The notes beneath the pieces were generated by a model. That model saw only the letters and a list, made by a program, of their open reading frames with translations. It was not told where the DNA came from and did no database searches. The position numbers and the translations under genes were made by a program. 64,000 bases of DNA. Source: Microbacterium thalli (GTDB lineage Bacteria > Actinomycetota > Actinomycetes > Actinomycetales > Microbacteriaceae). The stretch covers positions 788,732 to 852,731 of the forward strand of contig NZ_JAQZCH010000001.1 in NCBI RefSeq assembly GCF_028737325.1, read 5' to 3'. Of this stretch, positions 1 to 8,407 are shown in pieces (the stretch's first letter is position 1; each line of letters opens with the position of its first letter).

Positions 1-582
1 GAGTACCGCTTCGGCTTCCCCGGCAAGGAGTGGGGCGAGCTCATGGGCGTCGCCAACCGCACCGATTACGACCTCGGCAGCCACACCGAGGCCTCGGGCC
101 AGTCGCTGACGTACTTCGACCAGGCATCCGGCGAGAAGTACATCCCGTACGTCATCGAGCCCTCGTTCGGTCTGACCCGCGCCATGATGGCGTTCCTCGT
201 CGACGCGTACGACGAGGAGGAGGTGCCGAACGCGAAGGGCGGCGTCGACACCCGCACGGTGCTGCGCCTCGACCCGCGTCTGGCCCCGGTCAAGGCCGCG
301 GTGCTGCCGCTCAGCCGCAACGAGCGCCTGTCGCCGCTGGCCCGCGAGGTCGCCGACACCCTGCGCGGCCGGGGCTGGAACGTCGACTTCGACGACGCCG
401 GTGCGATCGGGCGCCGCTACCGCCGCCAGGACGAGGTCGGCACGCCGTTCTGCGTCACGGTCGACTTCGACTCGCTCGACGATCGTGCCGTGACGGTGCG
501 CGACCGCGACACGATGGCCCAGGAGCGCATCGGCCTCGACGCGCTCGAGGGCTACCTCGCCGAGCGCCTGCGCGGCGCCTGA
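1..582 (+). CDS. glyS: Glycine--tRNA ligase, C-terminal part (5' end outside window)
   Basis: The reading frame is open from base 1 to a TGA at 580-582, giving the last 193 residues of a dimeric (alpha2) class II glycyl-tRNA synthetase, which charges tRNA-Gly in the cytoplasm. Visible are the class II motif 3 stretch ([14 protein letters not shown], about residues 54-67 of the fragment) and, from about residue 90, the alpha/beta anticodon-binding domain (KAAVLPL... [25 protein letters not shown]). The end of the protein is normal. A strong hairpin follows directly, so this is the last gene of its transcript. The start and catalytic motifs 1 and 2 lie upstream of the window. Confidence 0.95.
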   Translation, partial: EYRFGFPGKEWGELMGVANRTDYDLGSHTEASGQSLTYFDQASGEKYIPYVIEPSFGLTRAMMAFLVDAYDEEEVPNAKGGVDTRTVLRLDPRLAPVKAAVLPLSRNERLSPLAREVADTLRGRGWNVDFDDAGAIGRRYRRQDEVGTPFCVTVDFDSLDDRAVTVRDRDTMAQERIGLDALEGYLAERLRGA

Positions 583-622
583 CGCGCAGCCGCTGCATCC
601 CGGTCCTTCGATCGGAGAATCA

Positions 623-672
623 CACGAACCTCGGAGCCATCCCGCGATGGACTCCGAGGTTCGTGCTTTTCT
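623..672 (+). terminator. Rho-independent terminator after glyS
   Basis: A perfect 14-bp stem (CACGAACCTCGGAG at 623-636 with CTCCGAGGTTCGTG at 652-665) encloses a loop whose ends (CCAT/ATGG) can pair further. It is followed by CTTTTCTCC on the + strand. The HhH-GPD gene converges on it from the other side, so it may serve both, but the T-run favours the + strand. Confidence 0.85.
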
Positions 673-691
673 CCGACGTTCTCCGCGGGGC

Positions 692-1270
692 TCAGGACGA
701 CGAGGAACTCTTCGCCGCGGCCTTCGCGGCGCGTTTGTATTCGCGCACCTTCGTCAGCGACTCGGGCGAGACGATGTCGGCGACCGAACGGAACGAGCCC
801 TCATCGCCGTAGGAGCCGGCGGCCTCGCGCCAGCCGGCGCCGGTGAAGCCGTACTGCTTGCCGAGCAGAGCGAGGAAGATCTTGGCCTTCTGCGCGCCGA
901 ACCCCGGCAACGCCATGAGGCGCTTCAGGACGGTCGGGCCGTCCGGGTCGCCCGAGGTCCAGATCGCGGCGGCGTCACCGCCCCACTCGTCGACGATCGT
1001 CTGGCAGAGGGTCTGCACGCGACCGGCCATCGAGCCCGGGAAGCGGTGCACCGCGGGCGTCTGCCGGAACACCTCGACGAACCCGTCGGGGTCGTACCCG
1101 GCGATGGTGGCCGCGTCGACCGAGCCCGCGCGCTCGCGGATCTTCAGCGGACCCGAGAACGCCGTCTCCATCGCGATCTGCTGGTCCAGCAGCATCCCGA
1201 TCAGCAGCGCGAGCGGGTTCTCGGTCAGCAGCTGATCGGCGGCGGTGTCGTCGGTGATGTGCAGGCTCAT
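692..1270 (-). CDS. HhH-GPD family base-excision repair (DNA glycosylase-like) protein
   Basis: A 192-residue protein of the endonuclease III/AlkA-type HhH-GPD superfamily, which recognises damaged bases in DNA. The helix-hairpin-helix is visible at about residues 122-145 (LMALPGFGAQKAKIFLALLG), preceded by a DQQI...AF segment typical of the glycosylase core. There is no Fe-S cysteine cluster of the Nth type. The C-terminus is short, basic and then serine-rich (AAKAAAKSSSSS). I chose ATG at 1268-1270 because GGAGAG sits just before it; a second ATG three codons upstream (1279) is possible. It is divergent from the FAD oxidoreductase gene with only 40 bp between starts. Substrate specificity cannot be read; it belongs to a group usually annotated only as HhH-GPD protein. 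Confidence 0.8.
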   Translation of the reverse strand: MSLHITDDTAADQLLTENPLALLIGMLLDQQIAMETAFSGPLKIRERAGSVDAATIAGYDPDGFVEVFRQTPAVHRFPGSMAGRVQTLCQTIVDEWGGDAAAIWTSGDPDGPTVLKRLMALPGFGAQKAKIFLALLGKQYGFTGAGWREAAGSYGDEGSFRSVADIVSPESLTKVREYKRAAKAAAKSSSSS

Positions 1271-1310
1271 GCTCTCCATGTTCTCATCGGCGACGCGGCA
1301 GGATGGGGGG

Positions 1311-2723
1311 ATGAGCGATCTCGTGACGCACGCCCACGACACCCGCGTCGTCGTGGTCGGCGGCGGCATGGCCGGCATCGTCGCGGCGCTGGAATGCGCG
1401 CGGCTCGGTCTGCGCGTCACGCTGTTCGAGGCGGCGCCCCACCTGGGCGGCTCGCTCGACCGCGTGACACTGGGTGATGCGACGGTGGATGCCGCGGCCG
1501 ACGGCATCCCCGCTTCCGCGTCGACCCTCGCGGGGCTCATCGACGAGGTCGGTCTGGCGGACGAGCTCGAGACCGCACGCGACGATGAGCTGTGGCTCGC
1601 CGCGGGACCGGACGGGGCGGCGCCGGCCCCGGCCGAGACGGTGCTCGGCATCCCCGCCAACCCGTGGGCCGAGGACGTCCGGCGGCACATCGAGACGCGC
1701 GGGGCGTGGCGGGCCTACGTCGACCGCCTGCGGCCGCCGTTGACCGTGGGGCGCCGACGGAGCCTCGGTGAGCTCGTGTCGTCGCGCATGGGGGAGCGGG
1801 TGCGCGACCGGCTCGTGGCGCCGTACATGCTCGCGGTGCACGGGGTGGCGCCCGAGCACATCGACATCGACGTCGCGGCCCCGTCGCTGAACCCGGCGCT
1901 CACCCGCACCGGCTCGCTCAGCGGTGCCGTCGCCCAGACCCGCCGCGCGGGCGCCCCGCAGCGTCGAGCGCCGCGGGGTGGGTTGTTCCGCCTCGTCGAC
2001 GGCCTGGCCGGACGCTTGCACGACTATGACGTCGACGTCCGTGTCGGCACCGCCGTCGCCGCCATCGAGCGTGACGGTGCGCAGTGGCTCGTCCGCCCGG
2101 CCGGCACCGGGGGCGCGGGGGATGCCGTCGAGTCCGTCACGGCGGATGCGCTGATCATCGCTGTCGACGAAGACACCGCCCGTAGCCTGCTCGCAGCCCA
2201 CGTCGAGCTGCCCCCGAACGTGCAGCCGCAGCCGGCTCCGCTCGATGTGGCGATGCTGCGCATCGCGGGTGTCGCGCTGCCCGACCGGGGCTCGCTCGTC
2301 ATCGGCCCGGGGCCGGACCCGGTCGCGGTGCGGCCGATCTCGCGCACGTGGCCCGGGATCGGGAAGGCGCTCGCGGCGGACGAGCACATCCTGCGCGTGA
2401 CGCTGCCGCACACCGCCGCGCCCGACGCCGAGGTCATCGAGGCGGCCCGCGCCGCGGCATCCGACCTGTGCGGCGTGCCGATCCCGGCCGAAGCCGTCCG
2501 TTCCGCCGCACGTGCGAGCTACCGCCGCGCCGCCCCGGGGTCGCTGCTCGGGCACGAGGCCGCGGTCGAGGCCATCCGGGCCCGGGCGCGAACCGTGCCG
2601 GGACTGGCGCTCGTCGGCGGCTGGCTCTCGGGGAACAGCCTGGAACGGGTCGCCGCCGATGCCGTCACCGAGGCGGATGCCGCCCGGCGCGCGGCCCTGT
2701 GGGGCGGAACGGATCCGGCATGA
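1311..2723 (+). CDS. hemY: FAD-dependent protoporphyrinogen/coproporphyrinogen oxidase-like protein
   Basis: A 470-residue flavoprotein of the amine-oxidase/HemY superfamily. The N-terminus has the FAD dinucleotide-binding motif GGGMAGIVAALECARLGLRV followed by a conserved Glu (LFEAAPHLGG). The C-terminus has the second FAD motif, ALVGGWLSGNSLERV, as in protoporphyrinogen oxidases. In actinobacteria this family mostly oxidises coproporphyrinogen III in the coproporphyrin heme route. The uroporphyrinogen-III synthase gene 1.3 kb downstream supports a heme role, although three envelope genes separate them. The start ATG at 1311 lies 6 nt after CAGGAT, a pattern shared by several leaderless genes here. 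A generic carotenoid or amine oxidase is the main alternative. Confidence 0.65.
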   Translation: MSDLVTHAHDTRVVVVGGGMAGIVAALECARLGLRVTLFEAAPHLGGSLDRVTLGDATVDAAADGIPASASTLAGLIDEVGLADELETARDDELWLAAGPDGAAPAPAETVLGIPANPWAEDVRRHIETRGAWRAYVDRLRPPLTVGRRRSLGELVSSRMGERVRDRLVAPYMLAVHGVAPEHIDIDVAAPSLNPALTRTGSLSGAVAQTRRAGAPQRRAPRGGLFRLVDGLAGRLHDYDVDVRVGTAVAAIERDGAQWLVRPAGTGGAGDAVESVTADALIIAVDEDTARSLLAAHVELPPNVQPQPAPLDVAMLRIAGVALPDRGSLVIGPGPDPVAVRPISRTWPGIGKALAADEHILRVTLPHTAAPDAEVIEAARAAASDLCGVPIPAEAVRSAARASYRRAAPGSLLGHEAAVEAIRARARTVPGLALVGGWLSGNSLERVAADAVTEADAARRAALWGGTDPA

Positions 2724-2817
2724 TAGCCCCCCGCCGACCGTTTCGGGAGTGGATACCTCGCGCGGCATACGGCGATAGCCTGAGACCACCCAGCAACGTC
2801 GAACGTGAGGAGACCCC

Positions 2818-3177
2818 ATGAAGGGCAAGATTGGCATCGCCGTCGGACTCGCCGCGGGTTACGTGCTCGGCGCGCGCGCCGGGCGTGAGCGCTACGAGCA
2901 GATCAAGGCGAAGGCCCAGGACGTCTGGGAACTCGAGCCGGTTCAGAAGCAGGTCGGAAAGGTCACCGAGCTCGGCAAGTCCGCCGCGCTGTCGGTGCCG
3001 AGCGTCGTCTGGGACAGCGCGAAGAAGGTGGCTCAGGCCGCCGGCAAGAAGGGCTCGGCGGGCGAGAAGCTCGACGCGGCCGTCGCCGAGGGTGAGAACG
3101 CCGCGAGCGACGTGCGCAAGGCCGCCGAGCGCGATGCGCGCAAGGTCGCCGACGCGAGCGCCGTGGCGGACAGCTGA
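2818..3177 (+). CDS. Small YtxH-like envelope-associated protein
   Basis: A 119-residue protein with a short glycine-rich hydrophobic N-terminus (GIAVGLAAGYVLGARAG), which resembles the single membrane segment of YtxH-type proteins. A long charged, lysine- and alanine-rich helical region follows. It is likely membrane-anchored with a cytoplasmic coil. GAGGAGA lies 6 nt before the ATG. The next gene begins 1 nt after its stop, and the third small gene overlaps that one, so the three form one operon. Its biochemical function is unknown; placement in an envelope-stress or cell-surface group is inference from the partners. Confidence 0.7.
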   Translation: MKGKIGIAVGLAAGYVLGARAGRERYEQIKAKAQDVWELEPVQKQVGKVTELGKSAALSVPSVVWDSAKKVAQAAGKKGSAGEKLDAAVAEGENAASDVRKAAERDARKVADASAVADS

Positions 3178-3178
3178 G

Positions 3179-3589
3179 ATGAGCACACCCCGCGGATTCC
3201 GCGATCGCGCCGACGACAGCCTGTTCACCCTCATCGGTGACGTCCCGGAGCTCGTCCGCAACCTCGTCGTCGCCGAGATCGACTCGGCGAAGACGTGGGC
3301 GAAGAAGACGGGGAAGGATGCCGGTCTCGGCGGTGTCTGGTTCATCGTCGCGCTGTTCTTCCTGTTCTGGACGATCCCGGCCATCGGGGCGTTCGCGATC
3401 ATCGGTCTCTCGTCGTGGCTGCCCGCATGGGCCTCGTCGCTGATCGTGATCGGGATCCTGCTCGTGGTCGCCGTCGTGTTCGCGTTCCTCGGGCTGCTGC
3501 GCTTCAAGCGCCTGAGCTCGCGTCAGACCCCCGCGCAGGCGATCTCCACCGACGCCAAGATCGTGAAGGAAGTGGCCGATGAGTTCTGA
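3179..3589 (+). CDS. Actinobacterial Holin-X/phage-holin-like membrane protein
   Basis: A 136-residue protein with an amphipathic N-terminal helix (LIGDVPELVRNLVVAEIDSAKTWAKK) and two long hydrophobic segments at about residues 49-75 and 80-105 ending in a basic stretch (RFKRLSSR). This is the layout of the actinobacterial putative Holin-X (holin superfamily III) family. Despite the family name there is no phage gene nearby; these proteins are widespread chromosomal membrane proteins in actinobacteria. ATG at 3179 follows the preceding stop by one base. The 3' end overlaps the DUF3618-like gene by 11 bp, so translation is probably coupled. Confidence 0.8.
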   Translation: MSTPRGFRDRADDSLFTLIGDVPELVRNLVVAEIDSAKTWAKKTGKDAGLGGVWFIVALFFLFWTIPAIGAFAIIGLSSWLPAWASSLIVIGILLVVAVVFAFLGLLRFKRLSSRQTPAQAISTDAKIVKEVADEF

Positions 3590-3845
3590 GCTCCCCGACA
3601 CCGCCGTGCCCCTGGGCATCACCGACCCGGTTCAGAAGGCCCGGGCCGAGCTGAAGGCGGCGCTGGCCGCTATCGAGCACAAGGCGAACCTGCCCAAGCG
3701 TGCGGTCATCGCGACCGACCGCGCCTCGCGTGAGGCCCGCGCCTACGCGCGTCGCAACCCCACCGGTGCCGCTGCCGCGGCCGTCGGCGTCGCGGTCACC
3801 GTGGGTGCCGTCGTGTGGGGCGTCGCCCGCCTCATCGCCCGCTGA
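3579..3845 (+). CDS. DUF3618-like small membrane protein
   Basis: An 88-residue protein. An N-terminal helical region (QKARAELKAALAAIEHKANLPKRA) and a basic stretch lead to one C-terminal membrane segment (GAAAAAVGVAVTVGAVVWGVARLI). This matches the DUF3618 type, commonly found directly after Holin-X genes in actinobacteria. The start overlaps the previous gene by 11 bp. Role unknown; the conserved pairing suggests the two proteins act together at the membrane. Confidence 0.7.
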   Translation: MSSELPDTAVPLGITDPVQKARAELKAALAAIEHKANLPKRAVIATDRASREARAYARRNPTGAAAAAVGVAVTVGAVVWGVARLIAR

Positions 3846-3904
3846 CCCCGCGGCATCCGCTCGGACTCCGGCCCTCGATCGTCACGACGAGACCGGATCG
3901 ATAC

Positions 3905-3959
3905 GCTGCCTCGAGCATGCCCCCGCAAGGGCGGGGGTATGCTCGGAAAACGAGGCAGC
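3905..3959. repeat. Large nested inverted repeat between the envelope operon and hemD
   Basis: Outer arms GCTGCCTCG (3905-3913) and CGAGGCAGC (3951-3959) are perfectly complementary. Inside, CGAGCATGCCCCCGC (3912-3926) pairs with GCGGGGGTATGCTCG (3931-3945) with one G-T wobble around an AAGG loop. The two stems share two bases, so they can stack with a small GAAAA-containing bulge or exchange. No T-run follows. It could terminate the operon ending at 3845 or act in the leader of hemD. Confidence 0.7.
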
Positions 3960-4071
3960 GGCAATGGAGCGGATGCTGCCGATGTTGCGTACCTGGATTG
4001 CACCATCCGGGTGCCCGAATCGCGCGTCGGCCGCTCTTCCGGGGGCGGCGGCGCCTCATGAGAGCCACGAA

Positions 4072-4869
4072 ATGGACCCCGAGCCCCGAAACGCAGAGTC
4101 TCACAAGCCGCTGCGCGGCTGGCGGGTGCTCGTGCCTCGCGGCGGGCCCTGGGGCGACCAGGTCGCCGCTCTGCTGCGTACGCACGGGGCGACACCGGTC
4201 ATCGCCCCGCTGGTGAACTTCGCGCCGACCACCGAGGTCACCGAGCTCGACGCCGCGCTGGCAGACCTCGCGGCGGGCGCGTTCGACTGGATCACCCTGA
4301 CCAGCGCGACGACCGTCGACGTGCTCTACGCCTACCGGGCCGAGATCCCCGCGCACACCCGTGTCGCGGCCGTCGGTGAAACGACCGCCGCCGCGCTGAC
4401 CGCCGTCGGCTATCGCGTCGACCTCGTACCCGACGAAGACGACTCCGCCGCGGGCCTCGCCGAGCAGATCATCGCGATCGAGTCGTCGCCCACCCGCGTG
4501 CTCGCGCTGCGGAGCGAGACCGCCAAGCCGGTCCTGACCCGCATGCTCGTCGAGGCCGGCCACGAGGTGCGCAGCGTCGTCGCGTACCGGACCGTCGGGG
4601 TCCCGGTCACCGAGCGGATCGCGGCGGATGTCGCGAGCGGCCGCATCAACGCCGTCCTGGTCACGAGCGGGTCGGTGGCCGAGCAGGTCAGCGAGCAGTT
4701 CCCCGACCTGCCGGCGGGCACGCTCATCGCCGCGATCGGTCCGCGCACGGCCCGCGACGCCCGCAAGCTCGGCCTGACCGTCGACGTCGTCGCCGCCGAG
4801 ACGACGGTGACGTCGCTGCTCGAGGCGATCTCGCGGCAGCCTGCTCCGACCGGCGACCTTTCCGCCTGA
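4072..4869 (+). CDS. hemD: Uroporphyrinogen-III synthase
   Basis: A 265-residue HemD-type protein that closes hydroxymethylbilane with inversion of ring D to make uroporphyrinogen III, the branch point of heme and corrin synthesis. It shows the two-lobed pattern of the family: an N-terminal lobe (GWRVLVPRGGPWGDQVAALLR), the conserved segment DWITLTSATTVDVLY at about residues 75-89, and near the end LIAAIGPRTARDARKLGL with VDVVAAETTVTSLLEAI. I chose ATG 4072 because homology begins about 11 residues after it. An in-frame ATG at 3964 would add an unrelated extension overlapping nothing else and cannot be excluded. The other heme genes are not adjacent. Confidence 0.85.
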   Translation: MDPEPRNAESHKPLRGWRVLVPRGGPWGDQVAALLRTHGATPVIAPLVNFAPTTEVTELDAALADLAAGAFDWITLTSATTVDVLYAYRAEIPAHTRVAAVGETTAAALTAVGYRVDLVPDEDDSAAGLAEQIIAIESSPTRVLALRSETAKPVLTRMLVEAGHEVRSVVAYRTVGVPVTERIAADVASGRINAVLVTSGSVAEQVSEQFPDLPAGTLIAAIGPRTARDARKLGLTVDVVAAETTVTSLLEAISRQPAPTGDLSA

Positions 4870-4932
4870 CCGTGCACCGATCGTTGTCGGTCTGTGAGCA
4901 AACCGGCAGGCGTCGCCTGGCAGACTGAGGTC

Positions 4933-5325
4933 ATGGTGACCCTGCTGCTCGACTCCGCGCAGCTCGAAGTCGTCCTCTCGGCGACCGAACGGGCCGCGGC
5001 ATTCCGCCAGAGGAATGTCCAGGTGGCGCGCGAGCACATCACGAAGGTCCAGCTCACCGACGACGCGTGGTCGTGGCTGCGCGGCGTTCCGCGTCCCGGT
5101 CTGCTCGTTCCCGGAGTCATCGCTTCGGGGTCGTTCGAGTCCGCCGGGGGCGTCGACTTCGTCCTCGTGCGCCGTCGGCGGCCATCGGTCGTCGTCGATC
5201 TCGACGGCGACGCCGAATTCCAGCGTCTCGTCCTCACCACCCGCCACGGACTGGCGCTCGTGCAGGCGCTGCGCCTCGACGTCGAAGACGAGCCCGCCGA
5301 CGTGGCGGACCTCGTCGCCCCCTGA
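4933..5325 (+). CDS. Conserved hypothetical protein, possible bacterial PH-like domain
   Basis: A 130-residue protein that I cannot name with certainty. It is a single beta-rich domain: VTLLLDSAQLEVVLSATERAAAFRQRNVQV, then the segment TKVQLTDDAWSWLRGVPRPGLLVPGVIASGSF, then two strands around VDFVLVRRRRPSVVVDLDG and a closing helix. The pattern of an arginine-tryptophan turn followed by a PG..IASG strand resembles small actinobacterial PH-like (bPH) proteins. ATG 4933 was chosen over an upstream ATG at 4894 because the conserved part starts there and a CAGACT hexamer lies 6 nt before it. It is convergent with the ABC permease, 10 bp away. Confidence 0.5.
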   Translation: MVTLLLDSAQLEVVLSATERAAAFRQRNVQVAREHITKVQLTDDAWSWLRGVPRPGLLVPGVIASGSFESAGGVDFVLVRRRRPSVVVDLDGDAEFQRLVLTTRHGLALVQALRLDVEDEPADVADLVAP

Positions 5326-5335
5326 TCCGGCGGCG

Positions 5336-6153
5336 TCAGACGACGTCGCGCCGCCACGACGCGGCGTAGCCGATCAGCGCGAAGACGAGCGCGTAGCCGG
5401 CCAGGACGAGGCCGCCGGCCCACCAGTCGAGCGGCTGGTCGGCGCCGCCGCCCATGATCGCGTAGATGCTGTCGCCCGCAAGGGCGTCGGATGCCGCACC
5501 GGGCAGGAAGCGCGCGACATCCGCCAGTCCGTCGACGAGGCCCGCTCCCAGGCGGGCGATCGGCTCGACGAACTGGGTGAAGGCGAGGATGCCGACCACG
5601 GCGGCGATCTGGTTGCGGATGAGCGTCCCCAGACCGATGCCGACGAGCACCCAGAGCACGAGCGCGAGGACCATGCGTGCCAGCAGCGCCCACGTCTCGG
5701 CACTGCCGAGCTGGGGGTCGATGCCGAAGACGGCGAGGACGCCGCCACCGGCGACGACGGTCGAGCCGACGGCGGCGACCGCGAAGACGAGGCCCATGAC
5801 GATGCCGGCGACCATCTTCGCCGACAGGGCGACCCCGCGCCGGGGCGTGGCGAGGAAGGTCGGGGTGAGGGTCTTGTGCCGGTACTCGCCGGTCACGAGC
5901 AGCGTGCCGACGATGAGCGGGAAGACGTAGCCCATCGCGGTGGCGAGCCCGTAGATCAGTCGCGGGATCCGCTCGCCGAGGCCGGTCGGCAGCGTCGAGG
6001 CACCCCCGAGCGTGCCGGTCTCGCCCGCCGCGATGACCGCCGCCATCCCGCCGGCGGTGCTGCCGATGTAGAGCACGAGGACGATGACGAGGATCCACCA
6101 GACCGACGTCGAGAACTGCTTGGTGAGCTCTGACCGGGTCGCGTTCAGAAGGT

Positions 6154-6157
<4 letters not shown>
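5336..6157 (-). CDS. ABC exporter permease (ABC-2 type)
   Basis: A 273-residue integral membrane protein with about six hydrophobic segments. An N-terminal cytoplasmic stretch (NLLNATRSELTKQFSTSVWW) leads into the first helix, and the segment TGEYRHKTLTPTFLATPRR between helices 2 and 3 is characteristic of ABC-2-type permeases. It partners the ATPase encoded just upstream, whose stop overlaps this start by 4 bp (ATGA). Together they form a single-substrate exporter for a lipid, antibiotic or peptide; the substrate cannot be read from sequence. Confidence 0.85.
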
Positions 6158-7107
<950 letters not shown>

Positions 7108-7108
7108 C

Positions 7109-7158
7109 GCGCCCCCTTTCGCCGGATGGTATTGCGACCATCCTGCCCGAGGGGGCGC
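7109..7158. promoter_or_regulatory. Nested inverted repeats in the divergent exporter/hydrolase promoter region
   Basis: Inner arms GGATGGT (7124-7130) and ACCATCC (7137-7143) are perfectly complementary around ATTGCG. Outer arms GCGCCCCCT (7109-7117) and AGGGGGCGC (7150-7158) are also perfectly complementary. The element lies between the divergent starts at 7107 and 7238 and could be a regulator-binding dyad or a leader hairpin of the exporter mRNA. Confidence 0.5.
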
Positions 7159-7237
7159 GCCGCACGCGAACTCCCGCCCGTCGGCTACCGGTTGCAGCAG
7201 CCCGCGGCGGGCGAGGGGCGCGGGTAGCGTGACGAGG

Positions 7238-8308
7238 GTGACCGACGCCGCTGCATCCGCTCCGCGCGTCCGAGTCCGCGTCGATCGCGCGCTCGGACAC
7301 CTGACCCTCGACCGCCCGCGCGCGATCAACGCGCTCGACCTCGGGATGATCGAGGACCTGGCCGCGGCGCTCGACGCGTGGGAGCACGATCCCGGTGTCG
7401 ACGCCGTGCTGCTCGACGGCGCCGGTGAGCGGGGCTTCTGCGCCGGCGGCGACGTGCGCGGGCTGCACGACCAGATCGCCGGCGGCGACATCGCGGCGGC
7501 GGCGCGCTTCTTCCGTGCCGAGTACGCGCTCAACGCGCGCATCAGCGCGTACCCCAAGCCGGTGATCGTCTTCGCCGACGGGGTGACGATGGGCGGCGGC
7601 ATCGGTCTGACGGGGCACGCGGCGGTGCGGGTGGTCACGGAGCGCTCGCGGCTGGCCATGCCCGAGACGCGCATCGGCTTCACCCCCGATGTCGGCGGCA
7701 GCCTGCTGCTCGCTCGCGCTCCGGGACGCCTGGGGGAGTACCTCGCCCTCACCGGCGGCACGATGGATGCCGCTGACGCGATCTCCGCGGGCTTCGCCGA
7801 TCATCTCGTGCCCGCCGACCGGCTCGGCGATCTGCACGAGGCCCTCGTCAGCCGCGCCGACCCGCAGACGGCGACGGAGCTGGTGCTCCTGTTCGACGAG
7901 ACGGCGGGGCCGTCACCGCTCGAGGCGGACCGTCCCTGGATCGACGATGCCTTCGCCGCCGACACGGTGGACGGGATCGTCGAACGGCTGCGCCGGCGCC
8001 CCGAGTCGCGGGCCCGCGAGACGGCGGACGAGCTCGACGCGCTTCCGCCGACGGCGCTCGCCGTCACCCTCGCCTCGGTCCGCGCTGCGCGGCAGCATCC
8101 CGAGCTGCGATCGGTATTGGCGCGGGAGTACGGACTCGTGCTGTGGTTCGCGCGGACGCAGCCCGATCTCGTCGAGGGCATCCGCGCGCGCCTGGTCGAC
8201 AAGGACAACGCGCCGCGGTGGTCGCCCGCCGCGCGATCGGACCTCGCCGACGACATCCTCGACCGCGCGTTCGGCTTCGAGCCGCAGCCGGCCCTGTGGA
8301 GTGACTGA
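7238..8308 (+). CDS. Enoyl-CoA hydratase/isomerase family; 3-hydroxyisobutyryl-CoA hydrolase-like
   Basis: A 356-residue crotonase-fold protein. At that length, with the extra C-terminal helical domain (about residues 230-356), it matches 3-hydroxyisobutyryl-CoA hydrolases of valine degradation rather than ordinary ~260-residue hydratases. Diagnostic segments are RGFCAGGDVRGLHDQ (oxyanion hole), FADGVTMGGGIGLTGHAAVRVVTERSRLAMPETRIGFTPDVGGS and the late DNAPRW motif, which is conserved in the hydrolase group. GTG 7238 lies 7 nt after TAGCGT, suggesting a leaderless start. It stands alone as a single-gene unit between a divergent exporter and the J-domain gene. Confidence 0.8.
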   Translation: MTDAAASAPRVRVRVDRALGHLTLDRPRAINALDLGMIEDLAAALDAWEHDPGVDAVLLDGAGERGFCAGGDVRGLHDQIAGGDIAAAARFFRAEYALNARISAYPKPVIVFADGVTMGGGIGLTGHAAVRVVTERSRLAMPETRIGFTPDVGGSLLLARAPGRLGEYLALTGGTMDAADAISAGFADHLVPADRLGDLHEALVSRADPQTATELVLLFDETAGPSPLEADRPWIDDAFAADTVDGIVERLRRRPESRARETADELDALPPTALAVTLASVRAARQHPELRSVLAREYGLVLWFARTQPDLVEGIRARLVDKDNAPRWSPAARSDLADDILDRAFGFEPQPALWSD

Positions 8309-8329
8309 GACGCGCGTCACCGCGGGGTC

Positions 8330-8397
8330 CGGCTGCGCGCAGCCGTAATAGTCTCGGGATGCTGTGCGCCCACGCCCGAACGGTGCGTGCGGGCGTG
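8330..8397 (+). other. Palindrome and hairpin upstream of the J-domain gene
   Basis: CGGCTGCGCGCAGCCG (8330-8345) is a perfect 16-bp palindrome 21 bp after the preceding stop and could weakly terminate it. Immediately after it comes TAATAGT (8346-8352), a plausible -10 element. CACGCCCG (8371-8378) pairs with CGGGCGTG (8390-8397), forming a leader hairpin that ends 10 bp before the GTG start, next to the GAGGAGG ribosome site. Confidence 0.4.
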
Positions 8398-8407
8398 AGG
8401 AGGGTTC

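Noticed and set aside
3179..3589. Phage holin, hence prophage remnant
   Set aside because: The family is chromosomal in actinobacteria, the neighbours are small envelope proteins, and there are no other phage genes or attachment repeats.
3700..4071. hemD start further upstream (3700 or 3964)
   Set aside because: The added residues show no family similarity and the 3700 frame crosses the DUF3618-like gene and the inverted repeat.
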